Assembly (NCBI RefSeq): GCF_000209165.1
Contig: NC_009047.1
Span: forward strand, 1,050,416 to 1,114,415
Direction of reading: 5' to 3'
Length of the DNA stretch: 64,000 bases
Source: Scheffersomyces stipitis CBS 6054
Taxonomy: Eukaryota > Ascomycota > Pichiomycetes > Serinales > Debaryomycetaceae
The translations under genes were made by a program, and so were the position numbers. The notes beneath the pieces are model-generated. The model had not been told where the DNA came from and did not search any database. It saw only the letters and a program-made list of their open reading frames with translations. Shown here piece by piece: positions 1 through 10,479 of the stretch (position 1 is the stretch's first letter; every line of letters begins with the position of its first letter).

Positions 1-646
1 ACCAGTTTCAGAATCACTTGAATAACAATTGAGGTAGTTCATGAGGTTGAGGCTCAAAGATGCCATTCAGAAGCAGAGAACGATTGAAAATGACAATAAG
101 GCCATATTTTAGCTGGCTGTACATAGAGAAAGTAACTCTGGAGCCAGAACGATTCTTGGTATTTCCTGCTACAATTGCACAGAATTGACTTATAGCTCTG
201 GTCGCTTGATACCTCTTTCTCGGACAATGAGGTATAATTGTCCATACAGAAGCTACAGGCATACATTATAATCTCTTTGGTATATATTGATCCGAAAGAC
301 CAGGGATAAATGTTACAAAATTTAGTCTACTAGTTAATATCCGAGTTCTACTAGCTTGACTTTCCTATCGCATTATCTTAATAGGACACGCTTAAACGTC
401 ACCAGGAATTGGCGTCAAGCAGAAAATTGTACAAATTGTAGTCCGCAATTTCTTCGCCTTCAAGTTTGTAACATATACTATTCGTAGAATGCTTAGTTGC
501 ATGAGCAATTCCCCACAAATACCAGTTGAGAAGACCGAAAAGACATGCTTGCAGTGATGTCGGACTCTTCATTTCGGCACAAATATGGAGGCTATGGATT
601 AGCAAGATTTGTCTCATAATGAAACATCGTTAGTGAATTTCAATCA
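1..646. other. no supported gene (left edge, downstream of PLP1)
   Basis: Only short overlapping frames of 70-82 codons are open here, none with a recognisable motif or a favoured strand. Part of the stretch may be the 3' flank or promoter of a gene lying beyond the left edge. I see no RNA gene or repeat. Confidence 0.5.
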
Positions 647-1318
647 TCATTCGAAATAATCAAAATCATCATCACTTTCTTCCTTTTTATTACTGCGGAT
701 ATGCTTGTAGCTAATGGTCTTTCTCGAAATCACATTCTTCCAAGCCATGTAGTTTTCTAACTGTTCGTAAGTGAACGAATCAGGATTGCTTCCAAGATCT
801 GCAAACCCTACAATTCTCAGAATCACCTTAGCGTCTCTATATATAACAACAACAGGAAGTACTCTAATCTCAAGTTTTACTACCAAAAAGGGAGCGTTTT
901 CAGCCTTGATTTTGACAACATTAAGCTCCAAATGCTTCTCAGCTAATTGATCTAATTGGCTATTCATGAGTTTACACTTAGCAAAGTTAGGTTGGAAGAA
1001 GTGAACAAGTACTATTTCGTTACTGGTGACATAGTCCATTACTTGCTTTTCAGATTCCATCAAAATGACATTTCCCAATTCAGATTCGTTTGTAGATTTG
1101 ACAGTATCGTTAATTTTGGAGAATTCTTTCGAAAGCTGTTGGATTCTTGACTCTCTGTATTTGGCCATGACATCATCATCATCGTCGTCTAACGTCGCAA
1201 GCAAGTCGTCTTCACTTTCTGAATGCACATCATCATCATTATCATCATTATTTCCTCGGATCTGGTTCAATTTGGAATCCTGGAATCGTTCTATAAGTGC
1301 AGATTGTTTAGAGTCCAT
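647..1318 (-). CDS. PLP1: phosducin-like protein PLP1 (thioredoxin-fold, TXNDC9 type)
   Basis: The 223-residue product matches the Plp1/TXNDC9 branch of phosducin-like proteins, cytosolic co-factors of the CCT/TRiC chaperonin that help tubulin and actin folding. The N-terminal ~90 residues are acidic and helical with Asp-rich runs (DDNDDD and DDDDDD). A thioredoxin-like domain follows (about 90-190): LVHFFQPNFAKCKLMN occupies the active-site strand and helix, but the CxxC redox pair is absent, as usual in this family; VLPVVVIYRD supplies the cis-Pro region, and RIVGFADLG is the conserved family signature. Length fits the yeast protein (about 230). The start is a clear ATG at 1318. The C-terminus is Ser/Asp-rich (EESDDDFDYFE). 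It shares its strand with the small gene upstream. Confidence 0.9.
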   Translation of the reverse strand: MDSKQSALIERFQDSKLNQIRGNNDDNDDDVHSESEDDLLATLDDDDDDVMAKYRESRIQQLSKEFSKINDTVKSTNESELGNVILMESEKQVMDYVTSNEIVLVHFFQPNFAKCKLMNSQLDQLAEKHLELNVVKIKAENAPFLVVKLEIRVLPVVVIYRDAKVILRIVGFADLGSNPDSFTYEQLENYMAWKNVISRKTISYKHIRSNKKEESDDDFDYFE

Positions 1319-1472
1319 TTTCCAAAATATTGATTATCAACCTTAAGTAGATCCCTTTGAAAGTGCGATGAATAACTTCTTGGATTTGAAACCTAGTTGT
1401 AGTTGCTGAAGAATATCAAAACTAATAGCAAAACTTCTATAAACTAGTTTCAATAAATTTTGTGTGCACCTG

Positions 1473-1736
1473 CTACGCGTCGCCTGTATATCCATCCAAC
1501 AGCTTAAGTATAGTAGTTATCGAATGCACGCTTCTACGGACAACTTGCTTGTAATCAGGGGAGTCGTTCATCGAATTAACTGGCCCAATCTGAAGAAGCT
1601 CAATCGCCTTGACAAGATTGGCATCGATCTGTTTGACAGTGTCTCTAATCATTTCTAATTCTAGAAGTATGAGTTCTTGGTGTTTCTGAAGTGAAATAGA
1701 TGGAGAAGTCCTCAATGAGGCCGGGCTTTCGTTCAT
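1473..1736 (-). CDS. small helical protein, unknown
   Basis: An 87-residue product starting at the ATG at 1736; the same frame extends five codons upstream only with a GTG. After a Ser/Pro-rich head, about 60 residues form one or two amphipathic helices (LQKHQELILLELEMIRDTVK onward), a shape common in small subunits of kinetochore, BLOC or Mediator complexes. I could not match it to Dad1-4, Hsk3 or another named family. A short conserved-looking tail (SVHSITTILKLLDGY) is also helical. No signal peptide or membrane span is visible. It lies between PLP1 and a coiled-coil gene, all on the minus strand, which supports its reality only weakly. Confidence 0.55.
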   Translation of the reverse strand: MNESPASLRTSPSISLQKHQELILLELEMIRDTVKQIDANLVKAIELLQIGPVNSMNDSPDYKQVVRRSVHSITTILKLLDGYTGDA

Positions 1737-2068
1737 GTTGCTGTTATCCACTATACACGATAAATTTGACTCTTAGGAAGTCTACGGAAATACTGTAGAG
1801 TCTTTTCGCCGTTCGGAATGAAGAAGAACCTTTTAGAACTGTCCAAACCATGTAGTGGAATGTACAGAAAATATACACCTTTTGGTCACGTGAAAATCTT
1901 CAATCCTTACCGATAGCTACGTAGATCTTAATTTGAAACCAATAATGTCGTGACGCTGCCCACAAGGTATACTACGATACTACGTTTTGTTCGAGTCATT
2001 ATGTAATGCTAATCTATGAATGTAATGCTAGGCGTAAAGTATGTGCTGGTAATTGAATGATGATGGTC
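1737..2068. other. intergenic, probable promoter of the 87-residue gene
   Basis: AT-rich with a GTCACGTGAAA motif around 1886-1896 (CACGTG E-box). No ORF or RNA gene is supported. Confidence 0.4.
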
Positions 2069-2794
2069 TTAGTTCGTTTTGAGCTCCTTCTCCATGAGCT
2101 TTAACTCAAGGACTCCATTCTTAGATTCGAGTTCCTTTGCTCTCTTCCTCTCGAGCTCGCGTTTGGTGATAATCTCAGTCAAGAGTTTTCGCAACTCATT
2201 ATTTTCGTTGATCAACTCGATCTTGATCTTCTCGTTTTCGTTGAACTTCTGCAACAAGTAGTTGAACTCCTTACACAACTTCAAGTATGTCACTTTTAAA
2301 GTCGTGAACAACGACATAACTTTCGAAGTGTTGACCATAGAGTGTTTGATTGATGCTAACGTTTCCTTGTTGATCTCTGTGGTGTGCTTCTTTATGTCTT
2401 CTTCGTTGTATGTAATGCTAGTGGTGATGGTTTCAGGTGAGTCGAAAGGTGTAGAGTTTTCCAGTGACGAGCTCACATTACTAGATTGTGGCTTCGACTC
2501 ATTCGAAGCTGTTATAAGGGTATCTAGTTCCTCGTGGGACTCCTCTTTGGTTGATGTTTCAGTTTGGTTTTCTGACATTTGTTCCTGTTGATCTACAGTC
2601 GAAAAATCGAAACCAGAGAGCGCTTGGTCGATCTCAGCATCGATAGCAAGTCGTTCTGATGACAGTAAATAAATAGAAGACTCTGCTGGAAGCATGTCAC
2701 TGAAAATCAAGTCCAATTCGTCCGGCAACTGGCTTGTGTGTGTTTTCTTAGCTGTTGGAATCTCCAAGTCATCGCAACCTAATTTGTGCTTCAT
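2069..2794 (-). CDS. coiled-coil protein, unknown
   Basis: The frame is open from 2887, but its first ATG is at 2794, giving 241 residues (MKHKLGCDDLEIP...). The N-terminal half is acidic, Ser/Thr/Glu-rich and probably disordered. Residues from about 135 to the end form a long coiled coil (SLFTTLKVTYLKLCKEF, then KIKIELINENNELRKLLTEI and a Lys/Glu-rich tail). The plan of disordered head plus C-terminal coiled coil is seen in many yeast adaptor or autophagy proteins, but no family-specific motif is visible and I assign no function. Confidence 0.65.
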   Translation of the reverse strand: MKHKLGCDDLEIPTAKKTHTSQLPDELDLIFSDMLPAESSIYLLSSERLAIDAEIDQALSGFDFSTVDQQEQMSENQTETSTKEESHEELDTLITASNESKPQSSNVSSSLENSTPFDSPETITTSITYNEEDIKKHTTEINKETLASIKHSMVNTSKVMSLFTTLKVTYLKLCKEFNYLLQKFNENEKIKIELINENNELRKLLTEIITKRELERKRAKELESKNGVLELKLMEKELKTN

Positions 2795-3452
2795 AGTTAT
2801 AAGATGAAATTTTTCAGTATGGAAAAGTGTTGTTTGTGAGAGCACACTCAAGTTTCGCTTAGGAAAAGACAACTCTGAACTTGTCAATGTTTAATTAGAA
2901 TCCTATGAGGAAATGAAGCCTAGAACCTGGCAATTCTAGTATTGCGGTTGGATCTCAGAATTCAAGTAGCTAACAATATCACAACCGTTATGAATTTTTT
3001 TTGGAGCTGCAGATGAGATGAACGATTATATACAGGATAACGTTTAGTTGCAAAATCAGTGGCTTATGGAAACTACATGGAGTTTCTCTGGTTTTCGCTG
3101 TGTAGCATATATTGCTTGATATCTATATACATAATAAGCAATAAATAAGTCGATGCAGAGGACCAAGAACGCATATTCTGACGATGAAAAACTCATAACT
3201 GTGGATTATATACAAGGCATAATGAAACAAGACATAATTCTAGCAAAGAACCACCAGTGTGGCATAGTTAAAAGTCCGAGATATGGATAATAAATTAATA
3301 ATGATAGACGCGAGGAACTGAACAATGCAATGAAAGGAGGAAATGGCCAAATATGGATTCCAATGACAAATGAATGAATTAAAAAAAATCAATAAATAAT
3401 ATTGCAAATATTCATATGAAAATGACGAAGAATGAAGCTTGATTTCGTCGTT
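2795..3452. other. intergenic, no gene seen
   Basis: AT-rich region between the coiled-coil gene and the 3' end of UPS2. It holds the upstream region of the former and the terminator region of the latter. No long frame, RNA gene or repeat is seen. Confidence 0.5.
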
Positions 3453-4097
3453 CTAGTTGTTTGTGAAGATTCCCAACTTCTTGACTTCTGTAATTACGTT
3501 GCTTGTCTTTTTGCTGACATCATTGACTTCCTTCATGATGGTGTTAGAAACGTCATTGACAAAGAGCCCAGATTCATCCCATTTTTCGGTGAGAGACTGT
3601 AAGACATGCTCGAAAGCCAATTTTCCCGTCTTTGCGTTCTGGCCAAATCTCTCGACGGACCATTCTTCGATTTTGTCGCAGATTTTCGAGATGGAAGCGT
3701 AAGCTGTGAATTCCGCACTTTGCTTGAAAAGAGTTCTAGAAGGCAATTCTGGATCTGGACGGTACACCACAGTTTCGTTAACAAGTAACAAGTGGCTCAT
3801 GGTCATGTTGTGAGTTTTCATCACCAAAGTCTTGTTAACAAGATCGATTTCCAGAACTTCTCTTACATACGACTTTTGTTCGCCTCCCACAATAAAGGTA
3901 AGCCACTTGGGGATCGATTGCTTACAAGCAATGAGTCTTTCTGTTCTCAAGGTTTTTCTTTCTTCGTCAATTGTTCTGTTCAAAACATCGACAGAAACCA
4001 CATGTGTCGAAAGTTCATTGGGGTACTTCTGCCAGTTAGCGGCAGTGACTTGATCCCAGGGATAGTGAAAGTAATGATCTGTTTCAAAGAGCTTCAT
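3453..4097 (-). CDS. UPS2: PRELI/MSF1-domain protein UPS2
   Basis: The 214-residue product is a PRELI/MSF1 domain protein closest to yeast Ups2 (Gep1). With Mdm35, Ups2 carries phosphatidylserine across the mitochondrial intermembrane space for phosphatidylethanolamine synthesis. Evidence: the N-terminal block HYPWDQVTAANWQKYPNE with STHVVSVDV shortly after is nearly invariant in Ups2; TERLI and QSIPKW follow; the C-terminal half keeps the family pattern EWSVERFGQNAKTGKLAFEH. Length is slightly below the yeast protein (230). The tail after residue 180 is a helix rich in Val/Lys, as in Ups2. The Ups1 N-terminus, which differs clearly, is not matched. The start ATG at 4097 is the beginning of the conserved MKLF block. 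Confidence 0.93.
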   Translation of the reverse strand: MKLFETDHYFHYPWDQVTAANWQKYPNELSTHVVSVDVLNRTIDEERKTLRTERLIACKQSIPKWLTFIVGGEQKSYVREVLEIDLVNKTLVMKTHNMTMSHLLLVNETVVYRPDPELPSRTLFKQSAEFTAYASISKICDKIEEWSVERFGQNAKTGKLAFEHVLQSLTEKWDESGLFVNDVSNTIMKEVNDVSKKTSNVITEVKKLGIFTNN

Positions 4098-4872
4098 TAG
4101 GGAAAATTATGTGAAATTTTGAGTCTTGTGACTTAAAAATGGGAGATTCGGAGGTAGAAAATTGAAAACTTTAAGTTTCTGACTAGAGTGCTTGTGATAA
4201 GTGATCAAGATAAACGAATTATTCCCTCAGACGTAACCCTATCGATATTGCCCAGCTGGAAACAAGTATATATATTTGGAAACTCCTACGGCCCGTTGAT
4301 AAAAATGAGTATTCTACTTTTCTCCGTTTTATCGGGATAGATAGCGATTATATATTTTCAGGAGAGAATTTTTCAGTGTGGGAAAAAGCAATCCTGATTT
4401 TGTGCATAATGCAGACTGCCGGAGGGATTCGGGAGCTCGCCTGTTCGAATTCGCAGCCATCGGCCAGAAGTCACGTTTTGCCCTTACTGGCCGGCTCTCA
4501 CTTGCGAACGTCCGGAACAACGGCTATAACTGAGCCTGTGACCATAACGGTTATGACCCCTTACGGCTACAACGCCACTAGGTATACAAACGGCAGGAGA
4601 AAAGAAGACAAAAACTACAAAAACAGGCAATATTCAAAAAGGTAAAACGGTAAACAAATAGACATCAGAAAATGAACAAATCAGATATTTATACGAGAAC
4701 CTACTTGAATGCGAACCGGAAAGTCTGGGAGTAGACAAATGGGTCAAGAAAGTAGAGATTAGAATTATAGTACTGCACTGATTATACAATATGGAGTAGT
4801 CAGATAGTTGTTAAGTAGCTTAGTTCATTTTCATATCTATTATGCTATTCTTATTTACATATGCTTGTGATT
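4098..4872. other. intergenic: UPS2 promoter and 3' flank of the 1160-residue gene
   Basis: No supported gene. A patch near 4420-4590 is richer in GC than its surroundings and contains CATAAC-G-GTTATG, a 13-bp inverted repeat with a 1-base centre. An 89-codon plus-strand frame (4376-4645) has no family features and is treated as chance. Confidence 0.45.
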
Positions 4873-7800
4873 TTAGAATCCGATCGAATCGTCTGAGTCT
4901 TCAGAGCTGCTATCAGAATCAGATGCCGATAATTGCCTTTCCTTTGCTTGAGAGGTTTGCCTTTGGCCCTTTTTAGGTATTTCTTTCTTCGATGGACTTG
5001 CTTGGCGTGCTTCGAGTTCCTTCAACTTCATTGATAGAATTGTAGGTCTACCTTTTCCAGCCGATGCTGGAGTCGACTGTGACGAGAATTGTAACTTTTC
5101 ACGAGGTGATAATGCACTTTGACCAGGAGAATTTCTATCAAAGCTAAATTGTAATGGACTGCCTGGTTTCCTAACAGGAGATTTTGTAGTAGAATTCGAT
5201 GTTTGAATCTGAATTTGAGTCAGATTTTGTGTTTGCGTACGTTGAGTCAGAGTAGAAACATTCGGCAGAGTACCAAAGAGTTCGTCTTCCGATTCGTCAG
5301 AGCTTTCGTTTATAGGATCCGACATTTCGTCCTCTGACGAAGAATCATATTGTCTTCTTTCAATACTCTTTAATTGACTTGGGTTTATTCTCTTTTCTTT
5401 AGGCTTGGAAACATGTTCAAGAATTGCCGATGGTGCCAATTTTGGATCACGACTCAGTCCCGCATCTAATACCTTTTTTAACAACGGCAGAACTGGTTTA
5501 GAAAGTACAGCCTTCGTAGATATATGTTTCGTAAGGGCTGTTGAATTTGCTGGAATAGAAGAAGGTTTTGAACGTATTGTATTTGTAATAGTTGTTGATT
5601 TTGTAGAATCTGTCTTTGGTACAGCTTTGGTTGACGTAACTTTAACTTGTGCTAGCTGTGATACGTTTCTATCATCATTAGACTCATCTGAACTATCGCT
5701 GTCTACAGAAGAAAAAGAGTCATCTGAACTGAAATCAAGCTTTCCCTTGAATTTGGACCTATCAGAATTTGTCTTAGGCGTATCTTTGGATTCAACTGTA
5801 GATTTAGGCGGAACCAACGAAGATAAAGTTCCCAATGACCTCCTTGGTAACTTAATCTGCGTTGAAGGAGTTGCAGAAATTGAGCTCGTCTTGACTGGAG
5901 CCGGAACTGGATTCGGAACTGGAATTGGAAGTTGAGATGGAGATATTGTTGAAGAAGATAATGGAACTTTAGAATTTGACTCTGGGTGTGTTTCTTCTTC
6001 TTCTGCGCTGTCTTCTGCATCTGATTCACTGGAATCTGAAGATTGAGATTCGGAACTATCGCTAGGATTGTCTTCCCTAGAAGTAGGTTCATTCATATGG
6101 GCTTCCTTAATATATGTTTTCTCTCCATTATTTGAGTCTGCAACTTCATTGCTATCGGAAGAACTGTTGCTATCTGAGTTAGACGATTCTTCAGTGCTAT
6201 TTGGCTCAACTTCCATCTGAATAGAGGATGCTTTCGCTTCTGGTTGTATACTGATTGTTTCTTCTTGTTGCACCTTTTCCATTTCAATGTCATCATCTTG
6301 ACCATATACTTCTTCTTCAATGTCCCCATTCTCATCACCGCCTACAGGGTTGATTAGTTCTCGGTGCATGTAATACTCTTCACGATCATCATCTTTACGT
6401 TCTTCTTCTTTCGCAGAATCGTTCTCTTCTTCCAGAGACTCTTCATCTTCATCTCCTGATTTTTCGTTCTCATAAGCATTTGCATCGTTCTCTTCAACGA
6501 CTTTACCGTTTCCATTTTGACTAAGTACCAGTCCATTTGAATCCACCTTGTCTTTGAATTGCTTTATCTTGCTAGAAAATGAATCTTCTGAATAATCAGA
6601 GTCGTCTGAAAAAACAGAGCCCTGAGCGGAGTTCACAAAACTCAACTTGTCTTTTTTCATTATTTCAATGATCTTTGACTTCTTGATGGTAGGAATTGAA
6701 TTTGTCAGGCTTCTTCTTTTCTTTGGAGTGAACATATCATACTCGTCTAAAGTTGGTAAAGGCAAACTATTTCCATTGGAAAGGTTACGAGCAGAAGCCT
6801 TCAAGAAGGATGCTTCAGAATTGGCCACTTCAATAGAATCTATGTGAGGAAACAGCATCGAGGCTAAGTTGTCACCATCCTGATCAAAAGCAGATACCAA
6901 AATTTTCTCAATTCTGGCTGCTTCTTGCAATGGACCAAGATGGAATTTCTCCGACACGCTAAATGCATTATCAGTTTCATCTGTATCGTCTGAAGCACCT
7001 ATTCTAGCATACTCGTTAATGAATTCATCCAAAAAGCGATGGAAATGGCCAACAAAGGGGAACTCTCTCTGTATCAAGAAAGGATGTACTTTTTGCACGA
7101 GGAAGTCCATTATTTCTTTAGCATCAAAACCGTAATCATGGCCGATATCAGAATTTTGATACAGTAAAAGACTTGAAAGAATGAAGTAGATATCTTTTAC
7201 GTTGTAATTGTAATTGTTGAGCTTTTTAAAATTGTCTTCTCTGGCCGAGTATTGGCCTATTTCAGGGGCTTCATCCATGACTATGAGGTTACCATCCGTT
7301 ATCTTGATGTTTTCATTTACATAGTAAGGGGCAGGCATGTTGTTTCCCATAAAGTTCGAAGACATCAAGTTCAACTGGTTGAACTGGAAATATAGAGGAT
7401 CGTGTAAGAGTTTGGAGATGCAAGTGCTATATGAGTACAATATGGAGTTGATCAATAGCAGTGGATTATCGAAAGTCTTCAACTTCGACAACCGGTCGAT
7501 GATGTGGGATCTAATCCACGACTTTAGTCCATATTCGTCGGGAAACTTAATGCAATTGTCTGGATTATTCTGGAAGTACTTGTCTACTTCTGGGCTGATG
7601 TACAACAATTCTATATTGGAGAACTGGCGACTGTCTACGACTACGTTGTTGTGGAGTACCAAAAGGATCTTCTGGCCACGAAGTCTCATTTGGAGGTTGA
7701 TACGGGCCAAGTACGCATGTAAATGTGTCGAGTTCAACAACCCTGTAGGGTAGTAATTGAAGCTTTTCAGAGGTAAATTGGAGACTACAAGCGGATCTAA

Positions 7801-8355
7801 GAAGCCAGAGGCAGAAAGATTTCCCGAGACAGAGACCGTGAAGTTCTTCGATCCGACATTGATGTGTATCTCGTCGAAGTAATACGTATCGTTTGGTGAG
7901 TAGTTCTTGAAGAACTCATTCAATCGCCTGTATTCCCCTTGTGGAGTGAGAATAGCATCTTCCAGACTGTAGCTGTTGAAAGAAGCGCATTTTCCCGAGA
8001 TAACGTCGTATAGTCTTGCCTTGTCTTCTGGCAATAACGATAGCTCAAACATCCGCTGGAACTGAACGGCCATATCCACGAGATCGGCAATATTCACCTC
8101 CAGATTGAAAATGTGCAACTTGAGAAAGTAGTCCAATACGGTGTTGGCCATCACGAACGAGATTTCGCTCTTCCGGATCGCTTCCTCGGCCGAAAGGTAT
8201 CGAGAAACTAGCTTCGCATCTATATGATTCAACTTCGGATGAAAGAAAGCAACTGTATCTGCTACTGTGTGTTTGGCATCAACTATGGATCGGTAGTTGT
8301 GGTGATCCAACACTATGAGCTGCACTGAAGACTCGAGATTCGCCAGACCGTGCAT
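4873..8355 (-). CDS. large nuclear-type protein: ordered N-terminus, acidic Ser-rich C-terminus; function unknown
   Basis: A 1160-residue protein of two halves. Residues 1 to about 480 look folded: mixed hydrophobic segments such as VQLIVLDHHNYRSIVD, DIYFILSSLLLYQ and FPFVGHFHRFLDEFINEYAR, with no signal peptide or membrane helix. From about 560 a basic KKRRS cluster and KKSK, possible nuclear localisation signals, precede several hundred residues of Glu/Asp/Ser-rich low complexity (repeated SDSS, EDED and SSDESED motifs, likely CK2 sites). The end has a Pro/Ser/Thr linker, a short conserved-looking KLKELEARQASPSKK and a final acidic SSSEDSDDSIGF. This resembles the layout of nucleolar or silencing scaffold proteins (Net1/Tof2-like), but I cannot align it to them, so no name is given. 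Start ATG at 8355; the other side of the promoter is the plus-strand gene at 8904. Confidence 0.85.
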   Translation of the reverse strand: MHGLANLESSVQLIVLDHHNYRSIVDAKHTVADTVAFFHPKLNHIDAKLVSRYLSAEEAIRKSEISFVMANTVLDYFLKLHIFNLEVNIADLVDMAVQFQRMFELSLLPEDKARLYDVISGKCASFNSYSLEDAILTPQGEYRRLNEFFKNYSPNDTYYFDEIHINVGSKNFTVSVSGNLSASGFLDPLVVSNLPLKSFNYYPTGLLNSTHLHAYLARINLQMRLRGQKILLVLHNNVVVDSRQFSNIELLYISPEVDKYFQNNPDNCIKFPDEYGLKSWIRSHIIDRLSKLKTFDNPLLLINSILYSYSTCISKLLHDPLYFQFNQLNLMSSNFMGNNMPAPYYVNENIKITDGNLIVMDEAPEIGQYSAREDNFKKLNNYNYNVKDIYFILSSLLLYQNSDIGHDYGFDAKEIMDFLVQKVHPFLIQREFPFVGHFHRFLDEFINEYARIGASDDTDETDNAFSVSEKFHLGPLQEAARIEKILVSAFDQDGDNLASMLFPHIDSIEVANSEASFLKASARNLSNGNSLPLPTLDEYDMFTPKKRRSLTNSIPTIKKSKIIEIMKKDKLSFVNSAQGSVFSDDSDYSEDSFSSKIKQFKDKVDSNGLVLSQNGNGKVVEENDANAYENEKSGDEDEESLEEENDSAKEEERKDDDREEYYMHRELINPVGGDENGDIEEEVYGQDDDIEMEKVQQEETISIQPEAKASSIQMEVEPNSTEESSNSDSNSSSDSNEVADSNNGEKTYIKEAHMNEPTSREDNPSDSSESQSSDSSESDAEDSAEEEETHPESNSKVPLSSSTISPSQLPIPVPNPVPAPVKTSSISATPSTQIKLPRRSLGTLSSLVPPKSTVESKDTPKTNSDRSKFKGKLDFSSDDSFSSVDSDSSDESNDDRNVSQLAQVKVTSTKAVPKTDSTKSTTITNTIRSKPSSIPANSTALTKHISTKAVLSKPVLPLLKKVLDAGLSRDPKLAPSAILEHVSKPKEKRINPSQLKSIERRQYDSSSEDEMSDPINESSDESEDELFGTLPNVSTLTQRTQTQNLTQIQIQTSNSTTKSPVRKPGSPLQFSFDRNSPGQSALSPREKLQFSSQSTPASAGKGRPTILSMKLKELEARQASPSKKEIPKKGQRQTSQAKERQLSASDSDSSSEDSDDSIGF

Positions 8356-8903
8356 TCTCCAAAAGCGTGAATAATGCAGGCTATATATACAAGTCTTCCA
8401 ATATTAGCGGCTCTACTTCGGCCTAGTTTGCGTTCGAAAAGCTTCCGTAGCTGAAGAAATGTACTACACATTTTCAAGTTTCTTCGTTAAGCATGGTTGA
8501 AAGAGAAGAGGTGTGCAGATAGTTGATCTATAGTTTAGGCACACATTGAAATTTAGGTGACATAAGATTTCTGTCTTTGGCTTATCAGGTTACATTGCTT
8601 TCAATATATGGACTTGTAAACTTCATCTGTATTCCAACTCATGGATTTATATTGTCTTGAATTGGCTATTTACATGTAAACTACGATTGAATACTTTTCT
8701 CTTCGCTACTTACTATAGTAACGGTCGCATTTGTGGCTGCGAAAAACCTCCAGCGGTTGCAACTATTTCCAGGACCACTGATTTCACATTTTCTTCTTTC
8801 TCTCTCAACGAAACCATTGCTAGCCACAGTGAATATATATGGAAGCAAGCTATTAAGTGAAGGCAAGTCCATTATAGATTTGCAAAGGTTGAATAATTTC
8901 ACG
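8356..8903. other. divergent promoter region
   Basis: Separates two divergently transcribed genes. A plus-strand frame upstream of 8904 is open from a GTG at 8733 but has no ATG, so it is treated as 5' untranslated. The sequence GGCTATATATACAAG (8380-8394) is a possible TATA for the minus-strand gene. Confidence 0.4.
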
Positions 8904-10187
8904 ATGATGAACATCAGTTTCTCTCCAGATAGGAATGAACTGCCATTCACCCTCAAGCTTTACCCTAATTCCAAGACAGACTCTTCTCCCAATTCTAACA
9001 CACTTGAATCTGCTAACGATTCCGATTCCAAAACTTCCTATCCTTGGCTGTCTGTCACAGAGGGAGCAGGTGAGCTGTCGCCTGGTTTCATCAGAGGAGT
9101 GTTCAAACTCAAAAGAAGAGCATCTACTACACTATCTCCTCCTCCTTCACCTCCACATATTGAGGAAAAGCTTGAAGAGCCTGAACCAGTGCATTTGGAG
9201 TTGTACAATAAGTTCAAACAAGAACCATTAGGAATTTCTTTTCCTGTAGTTAACTATGATTCTGTCGGTGATCCAGGTGGATTGGGTATCAACTTTGACC
9301 ACCCCAGTCTTGACTTCGACATCAAACTTCCAAAGTTCGAGCTGTCGTCTACGATTCTTAGCAGTGCAGGAACCCCACCATCCTCCAAGACACCCACAAA
9401 GCAAAAATCGTCTTCTCCTTTTGAAAGGGTCAAACAGTTGCTTTACAGAAACCATTGGCTGCACCATGATATGAACAAACAAAGTGCTGAGTTTTCTGTG
9501 GCTTCTTCCGAGTTCAGGTCTCCTGTGAACATGAGGATTCCTGTTAAAGAAGATTGGAAAACAGGAGTTGGGGTGCCAATAGACATCTCGATCTTTCAGA
9601 ACAACGGTTTTGGATCTCCCATAAGCGAACAATGTGTACAAGATAATAAGAGTATCAAGTTCAAACAATACGTGGATATGCTAGTTTACAACAACAAATT
9701 TCCTTACAGTTCATCTACATCCTCCGAGAAAATAGATCGCTCCTGTGCGAGTCCAGTGTCAAACGATTCATACCAAGACAACTCCAATTGGAGCAATGCC
9801 TGGCCAAAGAAGAGACTTCGCAAGAGTAAATCTGCGCCATTCAAGCGCATGGTTCCATTAGAGTCCAGCTATGAGGGACTGGAGAACCCTAGTACTAGAA
9901 GAAAAAGATCGATATCGTTATCGCTTACGAGAAGAACTATCAAGAACATCTCCAATATTCCCGAGACACCAGCAAGTCGTCCCGTAAGCTCAATATTGAA
10001 AAACAAGATAAACTCCAATTTCGACATCGAGCGCCAAAACACGGTTCGGGATGATACCGTCAATATAGAGGCATTCTTGAAAAACTTTGAGAGATTCGAG
10101 ATGGAAAAATACGAGAAGGAATCGCAATTGGAACACCTCCGCCATCAGCAGATCCAGCACTACTACGAAAACGAGGAATTTGCTTAG
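8904..10187 (+). CDS. Ser/Pro-rich basic protein, unknown
   Basis: The first in-frame ATG pair is at 8904/8907, giving about 427 residues; the frame is open upstream to a GTG at 8733 but without ATG. The protein is mostly low complexity, rich in Ser, Pro, Lys and Arg, with conserved-looking islands: YPWLSVTEGAGELSPGFIRG near the N-terminus, a proline cluster SPPPSPPHIEE, a KKRLRKSKSAPFKRM basic segment (possible nuclear signal or phosphosite cluster) and RKRSISLSLTRR. The C-terminus is a charged helix (FERFEMEKYEKESQLEHLRH). No catalytic domain, signal peptide or membrane span is seen. Possibly a signalling or transcription-associated protein; no family recognised. Confidence 0.75.
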   Translation: MMNISFSPDRNELPFTLKLYPNSKTDSSPNSNTLESANDSDSKTSYPWLSVTEGAGELSPGFIRGVFKLKRRASTTLSPPPSPPHIEEKLEEPEPVHLELYNKFKQEPLGISFPVVNYDSVGDPGGLGINFDHPSLDFDIKLPKFELSSTILSSAGTPPSSKTPTKQKSSSPFERVKQLLYRNHWLHHDMNKQSAEFSVASSEFRSPVNMRIPVKEDWKTGVGVPIDISIFQNNGFGSPISEQCVQDNKSIKFKQYVDMLVYNNKFPYSSSTSSEKIDRSCASPVSNDSYQDNSNWSNAWPKKRLRKSKSAPFKRMVPLESSYEGLENPSTRRKRSISLSLTRRTIKNISNIPETPASRPVSSILKNKINSNFDIERQNTVRDDTVNIEAFLKNFERFEMEKYEKESQLEHLRHQQIQHYYENEEFA

Positions 10188-10392
10188 AATATACAAGATG
10201 ACTATTACTAATACAAAAACTATAACCCTACTATTATTAGACTGTAAACTTTGTACATACCATGAATAGAAGGTATCGAGAGCCTTCTTCTTGAAGGTGG
10301 AAACCCGTGCCTAATTAGGAAGTGGTCCCGCGCCTCCACAAAATCTGATTCCGAACTCCACAGTTGTTGGGGGATCTGAAAAATCAACTCTT

Positions 10393-10414
10393 TATAAGAG
10401 GCCCCCAGACCCCT
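10393..10414 (+). promoter_or_regulatory. TATA box and stress element upstream of GRE2-like gene
   Basis: TATAA at 10393-10397 lies 83 bp before the ATG; CCCCT (the core of the Msn2/4 stress response element) is at 10410-10414. GRE2 is a stress-induced gene in Saccharomyces, so the site is plausible, but a 5-base motif is weak evidence alone. Confidence 0.4.
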
Positions 10415-10479
10415 AAAGTTTCGATATTCTGCGGTGTACGTCCGTCTCAGAAATTTCAATTGTACAAGTTTAAAAAAAA

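Noticed and set aside
1..617. Three minus-strand frames of 70-82 codons
   Set aside because: They overlap, lack family features and show no splice signals I could pair confidently.
4376..4645. 89-codon plus-strand frame
   Set aside because: No homology, signal or promoter; lies in the UPS2 upstream region.
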